This document shows positions 15,587 through 24,060 of a stretch of DNA of 34,923 nt, in pieces. Made by a program: the position numbers and the translations under genes. Numbering within the stretch: position 1 is the first letter of the stretch; every line of letters starts with the position of its first letter. Location: positions 1 through 34,923 of the forward strand of contig JADHNI010000037.1 in NCBI GenBank assembly GCA_016779585.1, given 5' to 3'. This DNA comes from Pseudomonadales bacterium. GTDB lineage: Bacteria; Pseudomonadota; Gammaproteobacteria; Pseudomonadales; Azotimanducaceae. The notes under the pieces were generated by a model, which did no database searches, was not told the origin of the DNA, and saw only the letters and a program-made list of their open reading frames with translations.

Positions 15587-16282
15587 TTGAAGGAAACCGA
15601 ACTCTTCGCACCGATCAGGGACCATTTCACGTCCCTCGGTTATGAGGTTGCGGCCGAAGTAAATCACTGTGATGTGGTCGCAGTGAAGGACGATGAAATC
15701 GTCATCATTGAGCTGAAACGTTCACTTAACATCACTTTGCTCACGCAGGCTGTAGACCGACAGAGCCTGACCCCGAAGGTTTACCTCGCAATACCGGAGC
15801 CTGCCAATCCCGGCGGCAGGAGATTCAAGGCACAGCAAAGAGTAGTCAAGCGCCTGGGACTGGGCTTGATTACTGTTTATGAAAGTCCACTCAGGGTTGT
15901 CGCCAATATCAGGCAGGCACCAGACTGGCAGGGTAGTATCAACGCGCGACGACGTGATCGCCTGCTGAAAGAGGTGGCCGGCCGAACACTGCAGCGAAAC
16001 ATCGGCGGCGCAACGCGGATACCGGTATACACAGCTTACAGGGAAACCGCGGTGATGCTCGCCAATCTCCTGCTGATTAATGGTCCCAGCAGAGTCGCCG
16101 AGTTGCGCGGTTACACAGGTGAGAAAACGCAATCCATACTATCGCGCAATATCTATGGCTGGTTTGTACGTGAGTCCCGTGGCATCTACAGCCTGACCGA
16201 AACCGGGCGGTGCGAGATCGCTGACTATCCGGAGCTTAACGACCTCGCCCGACAACTGCTCAGGAACCAAACACCTTCTTGA
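15587..16282 (+). CDS. DUF2161-family putative PD-(D/E)xK nuclease
   Basis: A 231-residue protein. The N-terminal part (about 1-105) fits a PD-(D/E)xK nuclease core: LFAPIRDHFTSLGYEV, then VNHCDVVAVKDDEIVIIELKRS with Asp29 and Glu-x-Lys at about 43-45, and a following Gln (LTQAVDRQ). The C-terminal part (about 130-231) looks like a winged helix (NIYGWFVRESRGIYSLTETG). This fits DUF2161 (COG5482), annotated elsewhere as a putative phosphodiesterase; the biological role is unknown. The start is TTG, two bases after the mpl stop; there is no ATG in the first 15 codons. It is tightly coupled to mpl, which has no clear functional reason. Confidence 0.8.
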   Translation: MKETELFAPIRDHFTSLGYEVAAEVNHCDVVAVKDDEIVIIELKRSLNITLLTQAVDRQSLTPKVYLAIPEPANPGGRRFKAQQRVVKRLGLGLITVYESPLRVVANIRQAPDWQGSINARRRDRLLKEVAGRTLQRNIGGATRIPVYTAYRETAVMLANLLLINGPSRVAELRGYTGEKTQSILSRNIYGWFVRESRGIYSLTETGRCEIADYPELNDLARQLLRNQTPS

Positions 16283-16328
16283 CCCTGGATCACGGTTCTT
16301 AAATACTGACCGACCGGCCAAGAAGGCT

Positions 16329-16342
16329 GCTCCGCGAGGAGC
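16329..16342 (+). promoter_or_regulatory. Hairpin over the ribosome site of the hybrid kinase
   Basis: GCTCC (16329-16333) and GGAGC (16338-16342) form a 5-bp stem with a GCGA loop (GNRA type). The paired strand contains the Shine-Dalgarno AGGAG, and the ATG at 16346 follows 4 nt later. It may limit initiation of the kinase gene. Confidence 0.5.
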
Positions 16343-16345
16343 CCC

Positions 16346-18955
16346 ATGAAAAACAGCAACGAGTACATCTCCTGCAGACACCTCGCCTGGATTTTCCCGC
16401 TCTGCGAATCGAGGAGAATCCAGATACGCCAGGTTTTGCGAGGTACCAAGGTGGAAGACAGGGACCTGAGCGACCCTGAGGACTTTCTGCACTGGAACGA
16501 TTTTGCTGATGTTGTTTCAAACATGGGAAAGTTTCTCGACGAATATGACCTGCGCGCTATCGGCAGGAATTCCTGGAACACGGGCGTCTTCAAGCTACAG
16601 GCCAGTATCGGGCGGGTTACCTTTGGTGCAAGGGAGCAGTTTCTTGCCACCTGGGGCTTTTCAGGTTTATCCAGCCGGCAGTTCCCGTTCCTGAGCGAAG
16701 TCGAATTCAGGGAATCGGGTCAGCTCTTGGTTCGCCTGCAGGTGAAGAAAGGCCTGCAGCCCTGCTACCCCTACCTGTCAATTCTTTCCGGCCAGATGGA
16801 AGGCCTCACCGAAGCTCTTGGTTTACCCAGGGCTTCAGTCACCATGAAACCGACATCCGCTGGCGCCACCTACACCGTTGACTACCAGGAGAGTGGCTGG
16901 CTGGTAACTGCTGCCAGACGACTCTGGTACTGGTGGCGAAGCTATTTCGTCGTGACGCGTGAATTTGCGGTGCTGCTGTCAGAACATGAGCAGCTGAGGC
17001 AACAATACGCGCAACTGCAGGCAGGTGCCCGCCGGGAGACTACTGATTCCGACCTTCGCCTGCAAAATTCCGGCCTGATCGCCGAGTTTATCTCTGACCT
17101 GATCTGGGTGATGAACGATCAGGGCGACATCACTTACGCCAGTCCATCGTGTCGTAAAACCCTTGGCCAGGAGAACAACAAAATCAATTTCCGTTCACTC
17201 CTGTCACCACAGGACTTGAGCCAGCTTCAGGAAGCAGTCACCGGCCTGATTCGCGGGAATACCTCTCACATTTCACCGATACAGATTACCGTCCAGCGCG
17301 AGCGAAGTTCCGACATCACACTTCGGGTTCAACCTTTCCTCAGCCAGCTTGGTGAACAGGATGTTGCCATATGCATCGGCACAGATATCTCTGACCAAAG
17401 GCGGCTAGAAGAAGAACTCTCACAGAGAGTCAGCAGTTTCAAGTCCATCACCGATTCAGCGCCGGATGCCATCCTCACCTTCGACGAAGATTGCAGGATC
17501 ACTTATGCCAACCCCGAATCATCAGAGCTGTTCGGATACAGCCAGCCCGACCTGCAAGGCATGAGCATCAAGGACCTGATACCCGAAACACTCGGCACAA
17601 ACCAGCTTCGGGATATTTACCACCACCGCGAACGGAACAAAGTGATCTCCGGTATGGATGTGCAGGGTATCCGGAGAGATCGAAACCTGGTTCCGCTGGA
17701 AGTTTCTGTGTCCAGTCATGAACTGGCCGGGGGTCGTTACACGACCTGCATCATCCGGGACGTCAGTTTCAGACGACGAATTGAGAAAGAGCGGGAAGCC
17801 CTTGAAGTGCAGCTCCAGGCTTCCCAGAAAATGGAATCTATTGGCCAGCTGTCAGGTGGGATTGCCCACGACTTCAACAACCTGCTGATTGCCATCCTCG
17901 GTTATGCAGACCTTGCCATGCAGGCAGCCAACCCGGACAAGCTTGCGAGCTACCTGGCTGAGATAAAGAAAGCTGGTGAGCGTGGCACCGAGATGACACA
18001 AAAGCTTTTAACATTCAGCCGCAGGCAGGTCATCGAACCGAAGCTTGTCGAAGCCAACGAGCTTATAGAGGGTGTACAGGAAATGATTACGCGCCTACTG
18101 CCGGGAAATATCGAGATTGAGTTCAACAGCACAGCGAAAGACATCTACCTTTATGCCGATCCAACACAACTCGAACAGGTGTTAATCAACCTCGCGGTCA
18201 ATGCAAGGGACGCCATGGTCTCCGGTGGCAGAATCTCCGTGCAGCTCAGCACAGGGCAGGATGCCCAGTCTGATCTTCTGGTTATCCAGGTCAGTGACAC
18301 CGGTACAGGCATGGATGATGAAGTGCTGGCACATGTCTTTGAGCCTTTCTACACCACGAAACCGGAGGGTAGCGGCACTGGGCTGGGCCTGGCGGTCGTA
18401 TTCGGGATTGTCGAGCAGCATCACGGGTTTATTAAGGTGGAATCTACACTCGGCGTGGGCACACGCTTTGAGATCTACCTGCCTACTGCGCAGGCGGATG
18501 AATCCGGCGGTCGCAGGCAACAGACAAAGGTACCCGGGGGACACGAAACCGTACTGATTGTTGAAGACAATGACCAGGTCAGGGATCTCGCCAGCCTGAT
18601 TCTTGCCGGCGCTGGCTACACCGTCCTTGAAGCCAGCGACGGAGAAGACGGTACCAGGTTATACATGGAGCACGCGGATAAGATCGACCTGGTGATTATG
18701 GATGTGGTTATGCCGAAACTAGGTGGGCGTGACGCGGCTGAGCGGATTCGTGAGATACATCCAGACGCACCTATTGTATTCACCAGCGGCTACTCGACAG
18801 ACAGCCAGCAGACAAAATTCATCGAGGAACAGAAACTGCCTGTCATACCAAAGCCCTATGGCACTGACATGCTACGCGCCCAGGTCCGGGCTGTCCTCGA
18901 CAGCAAACAACCAGAATCACTTTCCACTGACGGTCCCAAAACGGCGATCCGTTAG
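16346..18955 (+). CDS. Hybrid histidine kinase: novel N-domain, two PAS, HisKA, HATPase, receiver
   Basis: A soluble 869-residue sensor kinase with no clear membrane span. Order: an unrecognised N-domain (1-185); a tryptophan-rich, coiled-coil linker (about 190-235); PAS 1 (about 241-350; ISDLIWVMNDQGDITYASP); PAS 2 (about 363-485; SAPDAILTFDEDCRITYANP); HisKA with His508 in GGIAHDFNNLL; HATPase with NLAVNARDAM, SDTGTGMD and GSGTGLGLAVV; and a receiver (about 730-855) with VEDND at its acidic site, phospho-acceptor Asp786 (LVIMDVVMP) and the Lys before Pro (VIPKPYG). The HDFNN box is typical of kinases that pass phosphate to their own receiver. No separate output regulator is adjacent, so the partner is unknown. 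Its ribosome site lies in a hairpin. Confidence 0.93.
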   Translation: MKNSNEYISCRHLAWIFPLCESRRIQIRQVLRGTKVEDRDLSDPEDFLHWNDFADVVSNMGKFLDEYDLRAIGRNSWNTGVFKLQASIGRVTFGAREQFLATWGFSGLSSRQFPFLSEVEFRESGQLLVRLQVKKGLQPCYPYLSILSGQMEGLTEALGLPRASVTMKPTSAGATYTVDYQESGWLVTAARRLWYWWRSYFVVTREFAVLLSEHEQLRQQYAQLQAGARRETTDSDLRLQNSGLIAEFISDLIWVMNDQGDITYASPSCRKTLGQENNKINFRSLLSPQDLSQLQEAVTGLIRGNTSHISPIQITVQRERSSDITLRVQPFLSQLGEQDVAICIGTDISDQRRLEEELSQRVSSFKSITDSAPDAILTFDEDCRITYANPESSELFGYSQPDLQGMSIKDLIPETLGTNQLRDIYHHRERNKVISGMDVQGIRRDRNLVPLEVSVSSHELAGGRYTTCIIRDVSFRRRIEKEREALEVQLQASQKMESIGQLSGGIAHDFNNLLIAILGYADLAMQAANPDKLASYLAEIKKAGERGTEMTQKLLTFSRRQVIEPKLVEANELIEGVQEMITRLLPGNIEIEFNSTAKDIYLYADPTQLEQVLINLAVNARDAMVSGGRISVQLSTGQDAQSDLLVIQVSDTGTGMDDEVLAHVFEPFYTTKPEGSGTGLGLAVVFGIVEQHHGFIKVESTLGVGTRFEIYLPTAQADESGGRRQQTKVPGGHETVLIVEDNDQVRDLASLILAGAGYTVLEASDGEDGTRLYMEHADKIDLVIMDVVMPKLGGRDAAERIREIHPDAPIVFTSGYSTDSQQTKFIEEQKLPVIPKPYGTDMLRAQVRAVLDSKQPESLSTDGPKTAIR

Positions 18956-18981
18956 ACCTGAATCATGATTTTGGCTAACAT
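18952..18981 (+). promoter_or_regulatory. Candidate argS promoter
   Basis: TTAGAC (18952-18957) and TAACAT (18976-18981) are 18 nt apart, with a GC-rich GTGCGCCC discriminator next. The predicted start is near 18988, leaving about 20 nt before the argS ATG. The hexamers are imperfect. Confidence 0.35.
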
Positions 18982-19008
18982 GTGCGCCCTCTCGCGGGTC
19001 CCAAAGTC

Positions 19009-20742
19009 ATGAATCTTAAGAAATATCTCGATAACGAATTCGAACGCGCACTCACAGCGCTCGGTCAGGCCGATGCTACCGCCGTGGTGAAACAGGCCTC
19101 AAAACCAGAATTCGGTCACTACCAGGCGAACGGCATCATGGGTGCCGCAAAGAAGGCGAAAAAAAATCCACGCGAACTCGCCGAGCAGGTTGCTGAATAT
19201 ATCCGGGAAGGCAAACTGAAGGACCTTTTGGAACTGGAGATCGCAGGTCCCGGTTTTATCAATATCCGACTGAATACAGCATTCCTCTGCCGCGAGCTGG
19301 AGAACATGACAAGCGACAACCGCCTGGGTGTTACCCGCTTCGCGTCCGAAAAGATCCTCATCGACTACTCATCACCAAACCTTGCGAAGGAGATGCATAT
19401 CGGGCACCTGCGTTCTACCGCCATTGGCGACGCCGCGGTTCGTGTCCTCGAATTCCTGGGTCACGAAGTTATTCGGGCAAATCATGTCGGGGACTGGGGC
19501 GCACAATTTGGCAGCCTGCTTGCCTACATGGACAAGCTGGAATCCGAAGGTGCACAGCTGGCTACAGAACTGAAAGACCTGGAGATCTTCTACCAGAGCG
19601 CCTCTTCATTGTTTAAATCTGATGAGGCCTTCGCAGCCCGGGCCCGGGAGTTCGTCGTCAAGCTTCAGTCCGGTGATAAAAAATGCCTCGGCCTGTGGTC
19701 CAGGTTTATTGAAGAGTCCATAAGACACTGCCAGGCCATCTACGATCTGCTGGATATCTCGCTGACCCCGGGCGACGTCAAGGCAGAAAGCGCCTACAAC
19801 GACATGTTGGATCCCACGCTGGCTGAGCTGGAAGAAAAAGGCTTGATTACCCTGTCCGAGGGAGCCAAGTGCGTCTTCCTGGATGAGTTTATCGGTAAAG
19901 AAGGTGAACCAATTCCCGCCATTGTGCAGAAGTCAGATGGCGGTTACCCCTACATGGCTACGGACATTGCCGCCGCAAAGTTTCGCGGCCAGGAACTCGG
20001 TGTAGACCAGGCCCTTTACTTCGTTGACGGCAGGCAGTCCCTGCACCTGAACCAGCTTTATGCGATTGCCCGAAAGGCCGGCTTCATCAGCGCGGAGCAG
20101 AACTTTCGCCACATTCCGTTCGGCACCATCCTGAACAAGGAAGGCCGCCCCTTCAAAACCCGGGACGGCGGCGCTGTTAAACTGGCTGATGTCGCCGACG
20201 AAGCTGTGACCCGCGCCCTATCCTTGATCGGTGACAAGAACCCGGACCTGACAGAGGATGAGAAACAGAACATTGCTCGAATCGTTGGCATCGGTGCCAT
20301 CAAATACGCGGAGCTCAGCAAGAACCGGAAAACAGACTATATCTTCGACTGGGACACAATGTTGTCGTTTGAGGGTAACACCGCCCCATACCTGCAATAC
20401 GCCTATACCCGGATTAGAAGCATTTTCCGCCGTGCGGATACCACACCCGAAGGCATAAACCACCCTTTCGCGCTGATCGAGGCCGCGGAAATATCCCTTG
20501 CACTAAAGCTCCTGCAATATCCGGAGACCCTGGAGTCGGTCATCGAGGATTACCAGGCGAACATTCTCTGCAATTACCTGTTTGAGGTATCGCAGCTGTT
20601 TATGTCTTTTTATGAATCCTGCCCGGTACTGAAGGCTGATGAAGCAACGAGGGGCGCAAGGCTCCGATTGTGTGACCTCAGTGCCCGAACGCTGCAACAT
20701 GGCCTGGGACTCCTGGGTATCAAGACCGTGGAGCAGATGTGA
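19009..20742 (+). CDS. argS: Arginyl-tRNA synthetase
   Basis: Charges tRNA-Arg with arginine in the cytosol. The 577 residues equal E. coli ArgS. Visible parts: the N-terminal Add-1 domain (1-110); class I signature HIGH within MHIGHLRST after SSPNLAKE; DGRQSLHLNQLYA; the FKTRDGG segment which replaces the KMSK loop in many ArgRS; and the all-helical anticodon domain with YLQYAYTRIRSIFRR. ATG 19009 is preferred over the in-frame GTG at 18982, which has no resemblance to the family. The stop overlaps the folA start by 4 bp (ATGTGA-like), coupling the two. Confidence 0.97.
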   Translation: MNLKKYLDNEFERALTALGQADATAVVKQASKPEFGHYQANGIMGAAKKAKKNPRELAEQVAEYIREGKLKDLLELEIAGPGFINIRLNTAFLCRELENMTSDNRLGVTRFASEKILIDYSSPNLAKEMHIGHLRSTAIGDAAVRVLEFLGHEVIRANHVGDWGAQFGSLLAYMDKLESEGAQLATELKDLEIFYQSASSLFKSDEAFAARAREFVVKLQSGDKKCLGLWSRFIEESIRHCQAIYDLLDISLTPGDVKAESAYNDMLDPTLAELEEKGLITLSEGAKCVFLDEFIGKEGEPIPAIVQKSDGGYPYMATDIAAAKFRGQELGVDQALYFVDGRQSLHLNQLYAIARKAGFISAEQNFRHIPFGTILNKEGRPFKTRDGGAVKLADVADEAVTRALSLIGDKNPDLTEDEKQNIARIVGIGAIKYAELSKNRKTDYIFDWDTMLSFEGNTAPYLQYAYTRIRSIFRRADTTPEGINHPFALIEAAEISLALKLLQYPETLESVIEDYQANILCNYLFEVSQLFMSFYESCPVLKADEATRGARLRLCDLSARTLQHGLGLLGIKTVEQM

Positions 20743-21212
20743 AGCTGGCAATGATTGCCGCGCAATCCGAAAATCGCGTGATCGGGAACGGCCCGGACAT
20801 TCCCTGGAAGGTTAAAGGAGAACAGGCACTGTTCAGGGAAATCACCATGAACGGCACCCTGATCATGGGCCGAAAGACCTTCGACGCCATAGGCCGGCCA
20901 CTGCCCGGCAGGGAAACCATCATCGTGACCCGCAATCCGGGGTTCCATGCTGAAGGCTGCCTTACAGCCGACTCCCTTGATACCGCGATTGGACTCGCCT
21001 CTGAAATCGGAAAACCAACATTTGTGGCAGGTGGGGGTGAACTCTACTCACTTGCCATGCCGATGGCAGACGCCCTGCACCTGACGACCATTCATACCAG
21101 CGTGGAAGGCGACGTCTTTTTCCCTGAAGTGCCTGAAGATTTTAAGCTGCAACGTGAAACCGGATTCGAATCCAACATTAACTATACTTACCGCTACTAC
21201 GAGCGAAGCTGA
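20739..21212 (+). CDS. folA: Dihydrofolate reductase
   Basis: Reduces dihydrofolate to tetrahydrofolate with NADPH. 157 residues (E. coli 159). Motifs: MIAAQSENRVIGNG (start of the Met20-like loop), PWKVKGEQALFREIT, MGRKTFDAIGRPLPGRETIIVTR-type NADPH site, and FVAGGGELY. Glu28 occupies the place of the catalytic Asp27 of E. coli; a Glu here also occurs in eukaryotic and some bacterial enzymes, so activity is expected. The start is GTG overlapping the argS stop by 4 bp. Confidence 0.95.
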   Translation: MKLAMIAAQSENRVIGNGPDIPWKVKGEQALFREITMNGTLIMGRKTFDAIGRPLPGRETIIVTRNPGFHAEGCLTADSLDTAIGLASEIGKPTFVAGGGELYSLAMPMADALHLTTIHTSVEGDVFFPEVPEDFKLQRETGFESNINYTYRYYERS

Positions 21213-21228
21213 AAGCAAGGAGAAACCC

Positions 21229-22170
21229 ATGGAATTCAAGAACCGCGTGACGGAAATGCTGGGTGTTGAACTGCCGATTATCCAGGCACCCATGGGGTGG
21301 ATCGCCCGTTCGCAACTCGCCTCAGCCGTCAGCAACGCGGGGGGTATGGGAATCATAGAAACCTCATCAGGGGAGCTGGATGTCATCAAGGACGAGATCA
21401 GGAAGATGCGCGATCTCACGGACAAACCGTTTGGTGTGAACATCGCACAGGCTTTCGTGCGGGACCCGAATATAGCCCAGTTTGTCGTCGACCAGGGTAT
21501 CAAGTTTGTCACCACATCTGCCGGCAGCCCGACAAAATACACCGCTGACCTGAAGGCGGGTGGGCTTACCGTGTTCCATGTGGTGCCCACACTGGATGCG
21601 GCACTCAAGGCGGTCGATGCAGGTGTAGACGGATTGATCGTGGAGGGCGGCGAAGGTGGCGGCTTTAAGAACCCCAATGAAGTCGCCTCCATGGTCCTGT
21701 TACCCCTGGTGCGTTCAAAGGTAGATGTACCTATCGTTGCTGCTGGCGGTTTCGTGGATGGCCGCACCATGGCAGCTGCTTTCTCCCTGGGAGCGGAAGG
21801 TATCCAGATGGGGACCCGGATGGTTTCGGCCGCGGAGTCACCCGTTCACCAGAACTGGAAAACCGCTATCGTGGACGCGAAAGAAACCGGCACCGTCTTT
21901 CTCAACAAGTTTCATTCGCCTGCCCTGCGCGCACTCAGGACAGAACGCACCACCCGGCTCGAAAGAGACCCTGAGACTAACGCAATGGCGGAATTCGGTA
22001 CCGCACTGGACCTTTACTTCGGCGGCGATATGGAAGCTGCGATTCCACTGTCCGGCCAGGTTGCGGGGCGCATTGACTCCGTCAAACCGGTGGCAGAGAT
22101 TCTCAGTGAAACGCGCGATGAATTTTTTGAAACCATTCACTCACTTTCCAGGACTTACGGTTCTGCCTGA
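21229..22170 (+). CDS. Nitronate monooxygenase / FabK-like FMN enzyme
   Basis: A 313-residue TIM-barrel FMN protein of the 2-nitropropane-dioxygenase family. It begins LGVELPIIQAPMGWIARSQLASAVSNAGGMGII, the family's opening strand and flavin loop. The phosphate-binding segments LIVEGGEGGGFKN, VPIVAAGGFVDGRTMAAAFSLGA and GIQMGTRMVSAAES follow. The family oxidises alkyl nitronates or, in FabK, reduces enoyl-ACP; I cannot decide between these. ATG 21229 has AAGGAG 6 nt upstream; upstream in-frame codons overlap folA. It probably continues the argS-folA transcript, 16 nt after folA. Its last 16 bp overlap the convergent S8 protease gene. Confidence 0.9.
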   Translation: MEFKNRVTEMLGVELPIIQAPMGWIARSQLASAVSNAGGMGIIETSSGELDVIKDEIRKMRDLTDKPFGVNIAQAFVRDPNIAQFVVDQGIKFVTTSAGSPTKYTADLKAGGLTVFHVVPTLDAALKAVDAGVDGLIVEGGEGGGFKNPNEVASMVLLPLVRSKVDVPIVAAGGFVDGRTMAAAFSLGAEGIQMGTRMVSAAESPVHQNWKTAIVDAKETGTVFLNKFHSPALRALRTERTTRLERDPETNAMAEFGTALDLYFGGDMEAAIPLSGQVAGRIDSVKPVAEILSETRDEFFETIHSLSRTYGSA

Positions 22171-23450
22171 GCTGCCAACGGTTTGGTCGTTGCGGCAATC
22201 ACAGGCGCAGGTGCACACTGTACCCGCGTGCCCATGGTCTTCCCGAGAGCAGCACACATGTCAACAACGGGACCTTCACTTTCATCCAATCGACTCGTGG
22301 ACCTGAGGTAAAAGCGGGCTCGATCAGAAGAGAGCGCGGGTTCACTTTCCTTCATCAGCGCGACAATACCGGACACATATGCCGTCGCCATGGAACTGCC
22401 TGACTTGAAACCATAGGTAGCCCCCGGCGCGGTGGTCAACATGTCTGTTCCTGGCGCTCGCAACACCCAGCCGAGACCCGCAGGGTCACTGATGGTGGTA
22501 CCTACGGGTATCACTTCAGGCAGGTTGGCCGGGAAAGATCCCTGTTCGCCCACGGATTCATCAACAGCTGCCACCAGTATTATGCCCTGCTCATAGGCCC
22601 GGTGAAGCAGGCGGGCAATTACAGCGTCCGCCGGACCGGACAGGCTCATATTCAGTATGTCAGGCTGCTGCTGCAGCACATCACTCAGCGCCTTGATGAT
22701 GGACACCGAATCGCAACTGGTGCGGCGGCTTAAAGCTTCCTGGTGGCAGGCCTTGAACACCATGAGCTGGACATCCGGTGCGACGCCCACGATGCCGACT
22801 TCGTTGTTGGCAGCTGATGCGATGATGCCGGCGACTGCAGTACCATGTTCGTCGAGGTCGAAAGCATTTTGGTCATGGGTGACAAGGTTTCGACTATAGA
22901 CAATTCGGTCAGCGAGTTCAGGGTGCTCACGATCTACTCCGGTATCAATGATGCCCACGCTGACATTTTTCCCGGTGGACAGCTGATGGATGGCATCAAT
23001 ATGATCCCCGTTCACCGTCGCCTGTAATTCGAAGTATGGATCGTTATAGGCCATCAGCTTAAACGGCTTGACCGTCTGTACTGATTCAACTCGCTGGTCT
23101 CGGGACAGCGCATTGACCACCTCTTCGAGTTCCTTTTCCGGACCAATATCAGCGACAACGGCTTCAACGTTGAGAGTCTGCAGCGAAAACTGCGAGATCT
23201 TGGTCAACCCATGAAACTTAAGTACCGCCTGGATGAGGTTCTGGGAACCGGACTCCTGAGAGAAAGATGACGCAAGCGGCATGTTGCCAGCGCCGGTCCT
23301 TGCACCGGACATGGCACCGGCACTTTCAACAGGTACCGTAAACAGGACGTTCCGGCTATACGCCTGCTCCGGTGTGAGCATCTGCGGCTGGCTTGCACAG
23401 CCTGCCAGCAGAATAACCAGGAGCAGGAAACTATTGCGCAAACGCAGCAT
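22155..23450 (-). CDS. Subtilisin-like (S8) serine protease, lipoprotein
   Basis: A 431-residue envelope protease anchored by a lipid: NSFLLLVILLAGCASQ has a lipobox with Cys18. After a linker, residues about 66-130 form a propeptide-like region (I9-type: NVEAVVADIGPEKELEEVV, then RVESVQTVKPF). The catalytic domain (about 150-410) has Asp169 (VGIIDTGVD), His202 (DEHGTAVAGI) and Ser353 (KSGSSMATAYVSG). The usual oxyanion Asn (AAGN) is not present: the sequence is VAAVDESVGE. Cys235 and Cys246 could form a disulfide. Asp after Cys18 is absent (Ala-Ser), so outer-membrane anchoring is expected. It overlaps the anti-sigma gene by 20 bp and is co-transcribed with it. Confidence 0.9.
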   Translation of the reverse strand: MLRLRNSFLLLVILLAGCASQPQMLTPEQAYSRNVLFTVPVESAGAMSGARTGAGNMPLASSFSQESGSQNLIQAVLKFHGLTKISQFSLQTLNVEAVVADIGPEKELEEVVNALSRDQRVESVQTVKPFKLMAYNDPYFELQATVNGDHIDAIHQLSTGKNVSVGIIDTGVDREHPELADRIVYSRNLVTHDQNAFDLDEHGTAVAGIIASAANNEVGIVGVAPDVQLMVFKACHQEALSRRTSCDSVSIIKALSDVLQQQPDILNMSLSGPADAVIARLLHRAYEQGIILVAAVDESVGEQGSFPANLPEVIPVGTTISDPAGLGWVLRAPGTDMLTTAPGATYGFKSGSSMATAYVSGIVALMKESEPALSSDRARFYLRSTSRLDESEGPVVDMCAALGKTMGTRVQCAPAPVIAATTKPLAAQAEP

Positions 23451-24060
23451 GTTTCACACCTTCTATTCCCTGGATTCGCCGCAGGAACACTTCATGGCTA
23501 AGTCCGCCTGGCACCTCAACCTCCACCAGGTACACACCATTTTCGTCGGGACCACTGACAATATTCGATCCGGTTTCAATCAGGGCCTGCCGCAGCGTGG
23601 TCGCAGGGATCGGGTCTACGAAACCAATCGCCATTTGCCGCGCAGACCCTGGCACGCCTGGCTGGTCCGAGGTGAGCGTCTGGAACTCAGTGCCTTGGCC
23701 AGTGTCGCCAACCAGTAAGGTACCTACCAGGAAGACTCCAAGCCCGGCAGCCAGGGCCAGGGAAGCAAACAACCTGCGCTTGCTGTTCCTGTCCCGCAAA
23801 TCGGCGACGCTCTCCCGGTTTCTCTCGGCTTCCTCAATGCGTTTCATGGTTCGCCGGAAGGAGAATTCGACGTCACCGTCAACCACCTCCCCCTCGCGAA
23901 TCATTTTCTGCAATTCAATGAGTCGATCACGTTCCTCTCGACAGCCATCGCATTGCGCCAGGTGCTTCAGCACCTGTTCGCGTTCTTTACGGTCGAGCGT
24001 GTCATTCACAAACCATGGCAATACTTCCAGGGTATGTTCGTGATGTTTTTTCCTATTCAA
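23431..24060 (-). CDS. Zinc-finger anti-sigma factor with extracytoplasmic domain
   Basis: A 209-residue type-2 single-span membrane protein that should hold the ECF sigma factor inactive. The cytosolic zinc-anti-sigma domain has the H-x3-C-x2-C motif at His33, Cys37, Cys40, then a long helical region (residues 41-92). The transmembrane span is about 97-118 (FASLALAAGLGVFLVGTLLVG). The outside part (about 120-209) ends in an alpha-beta unit, LRQALIETG...GVYLVEVEVPGG...FLRRIQGIEGVKHAAFA. I choose TTG 24060 as start, with CAGGA 5 nt upstream; it overlaps the sigma gene by 8 bp (TTGAATAG). The longer frame to 24222 would run through the sigma gene. It overlaps the protease gene by 20 bp. Confidence 0.85.
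   Translation of the reverse strand: MNRKKHHEHTLEVLPWFVNDTLDRKEREQVLKHLAQCDGCREERDRLIELQKMIREGEVVDGDVEFSFRRTMKRIEEAERNRESVADLRDRNSKRRLFASLALAAGLGVFLVGTLLVGDTGQGTEFQTLTSDQPGVPGSARQMAIGFVDPIPATTLRQALIETGSNIVSGPDENGVYLVEVEVPGGLSHEVFLRRIQGIEGVKHAAFAQ

Noticed and set aside
21048..21770. 240-codon minus-strand frame
   Set aside because: Shadow of folA and the nitronate-monooxygenase gene; composition is Ser/Pro/Thr-rich as expected for a reversed coding strand.
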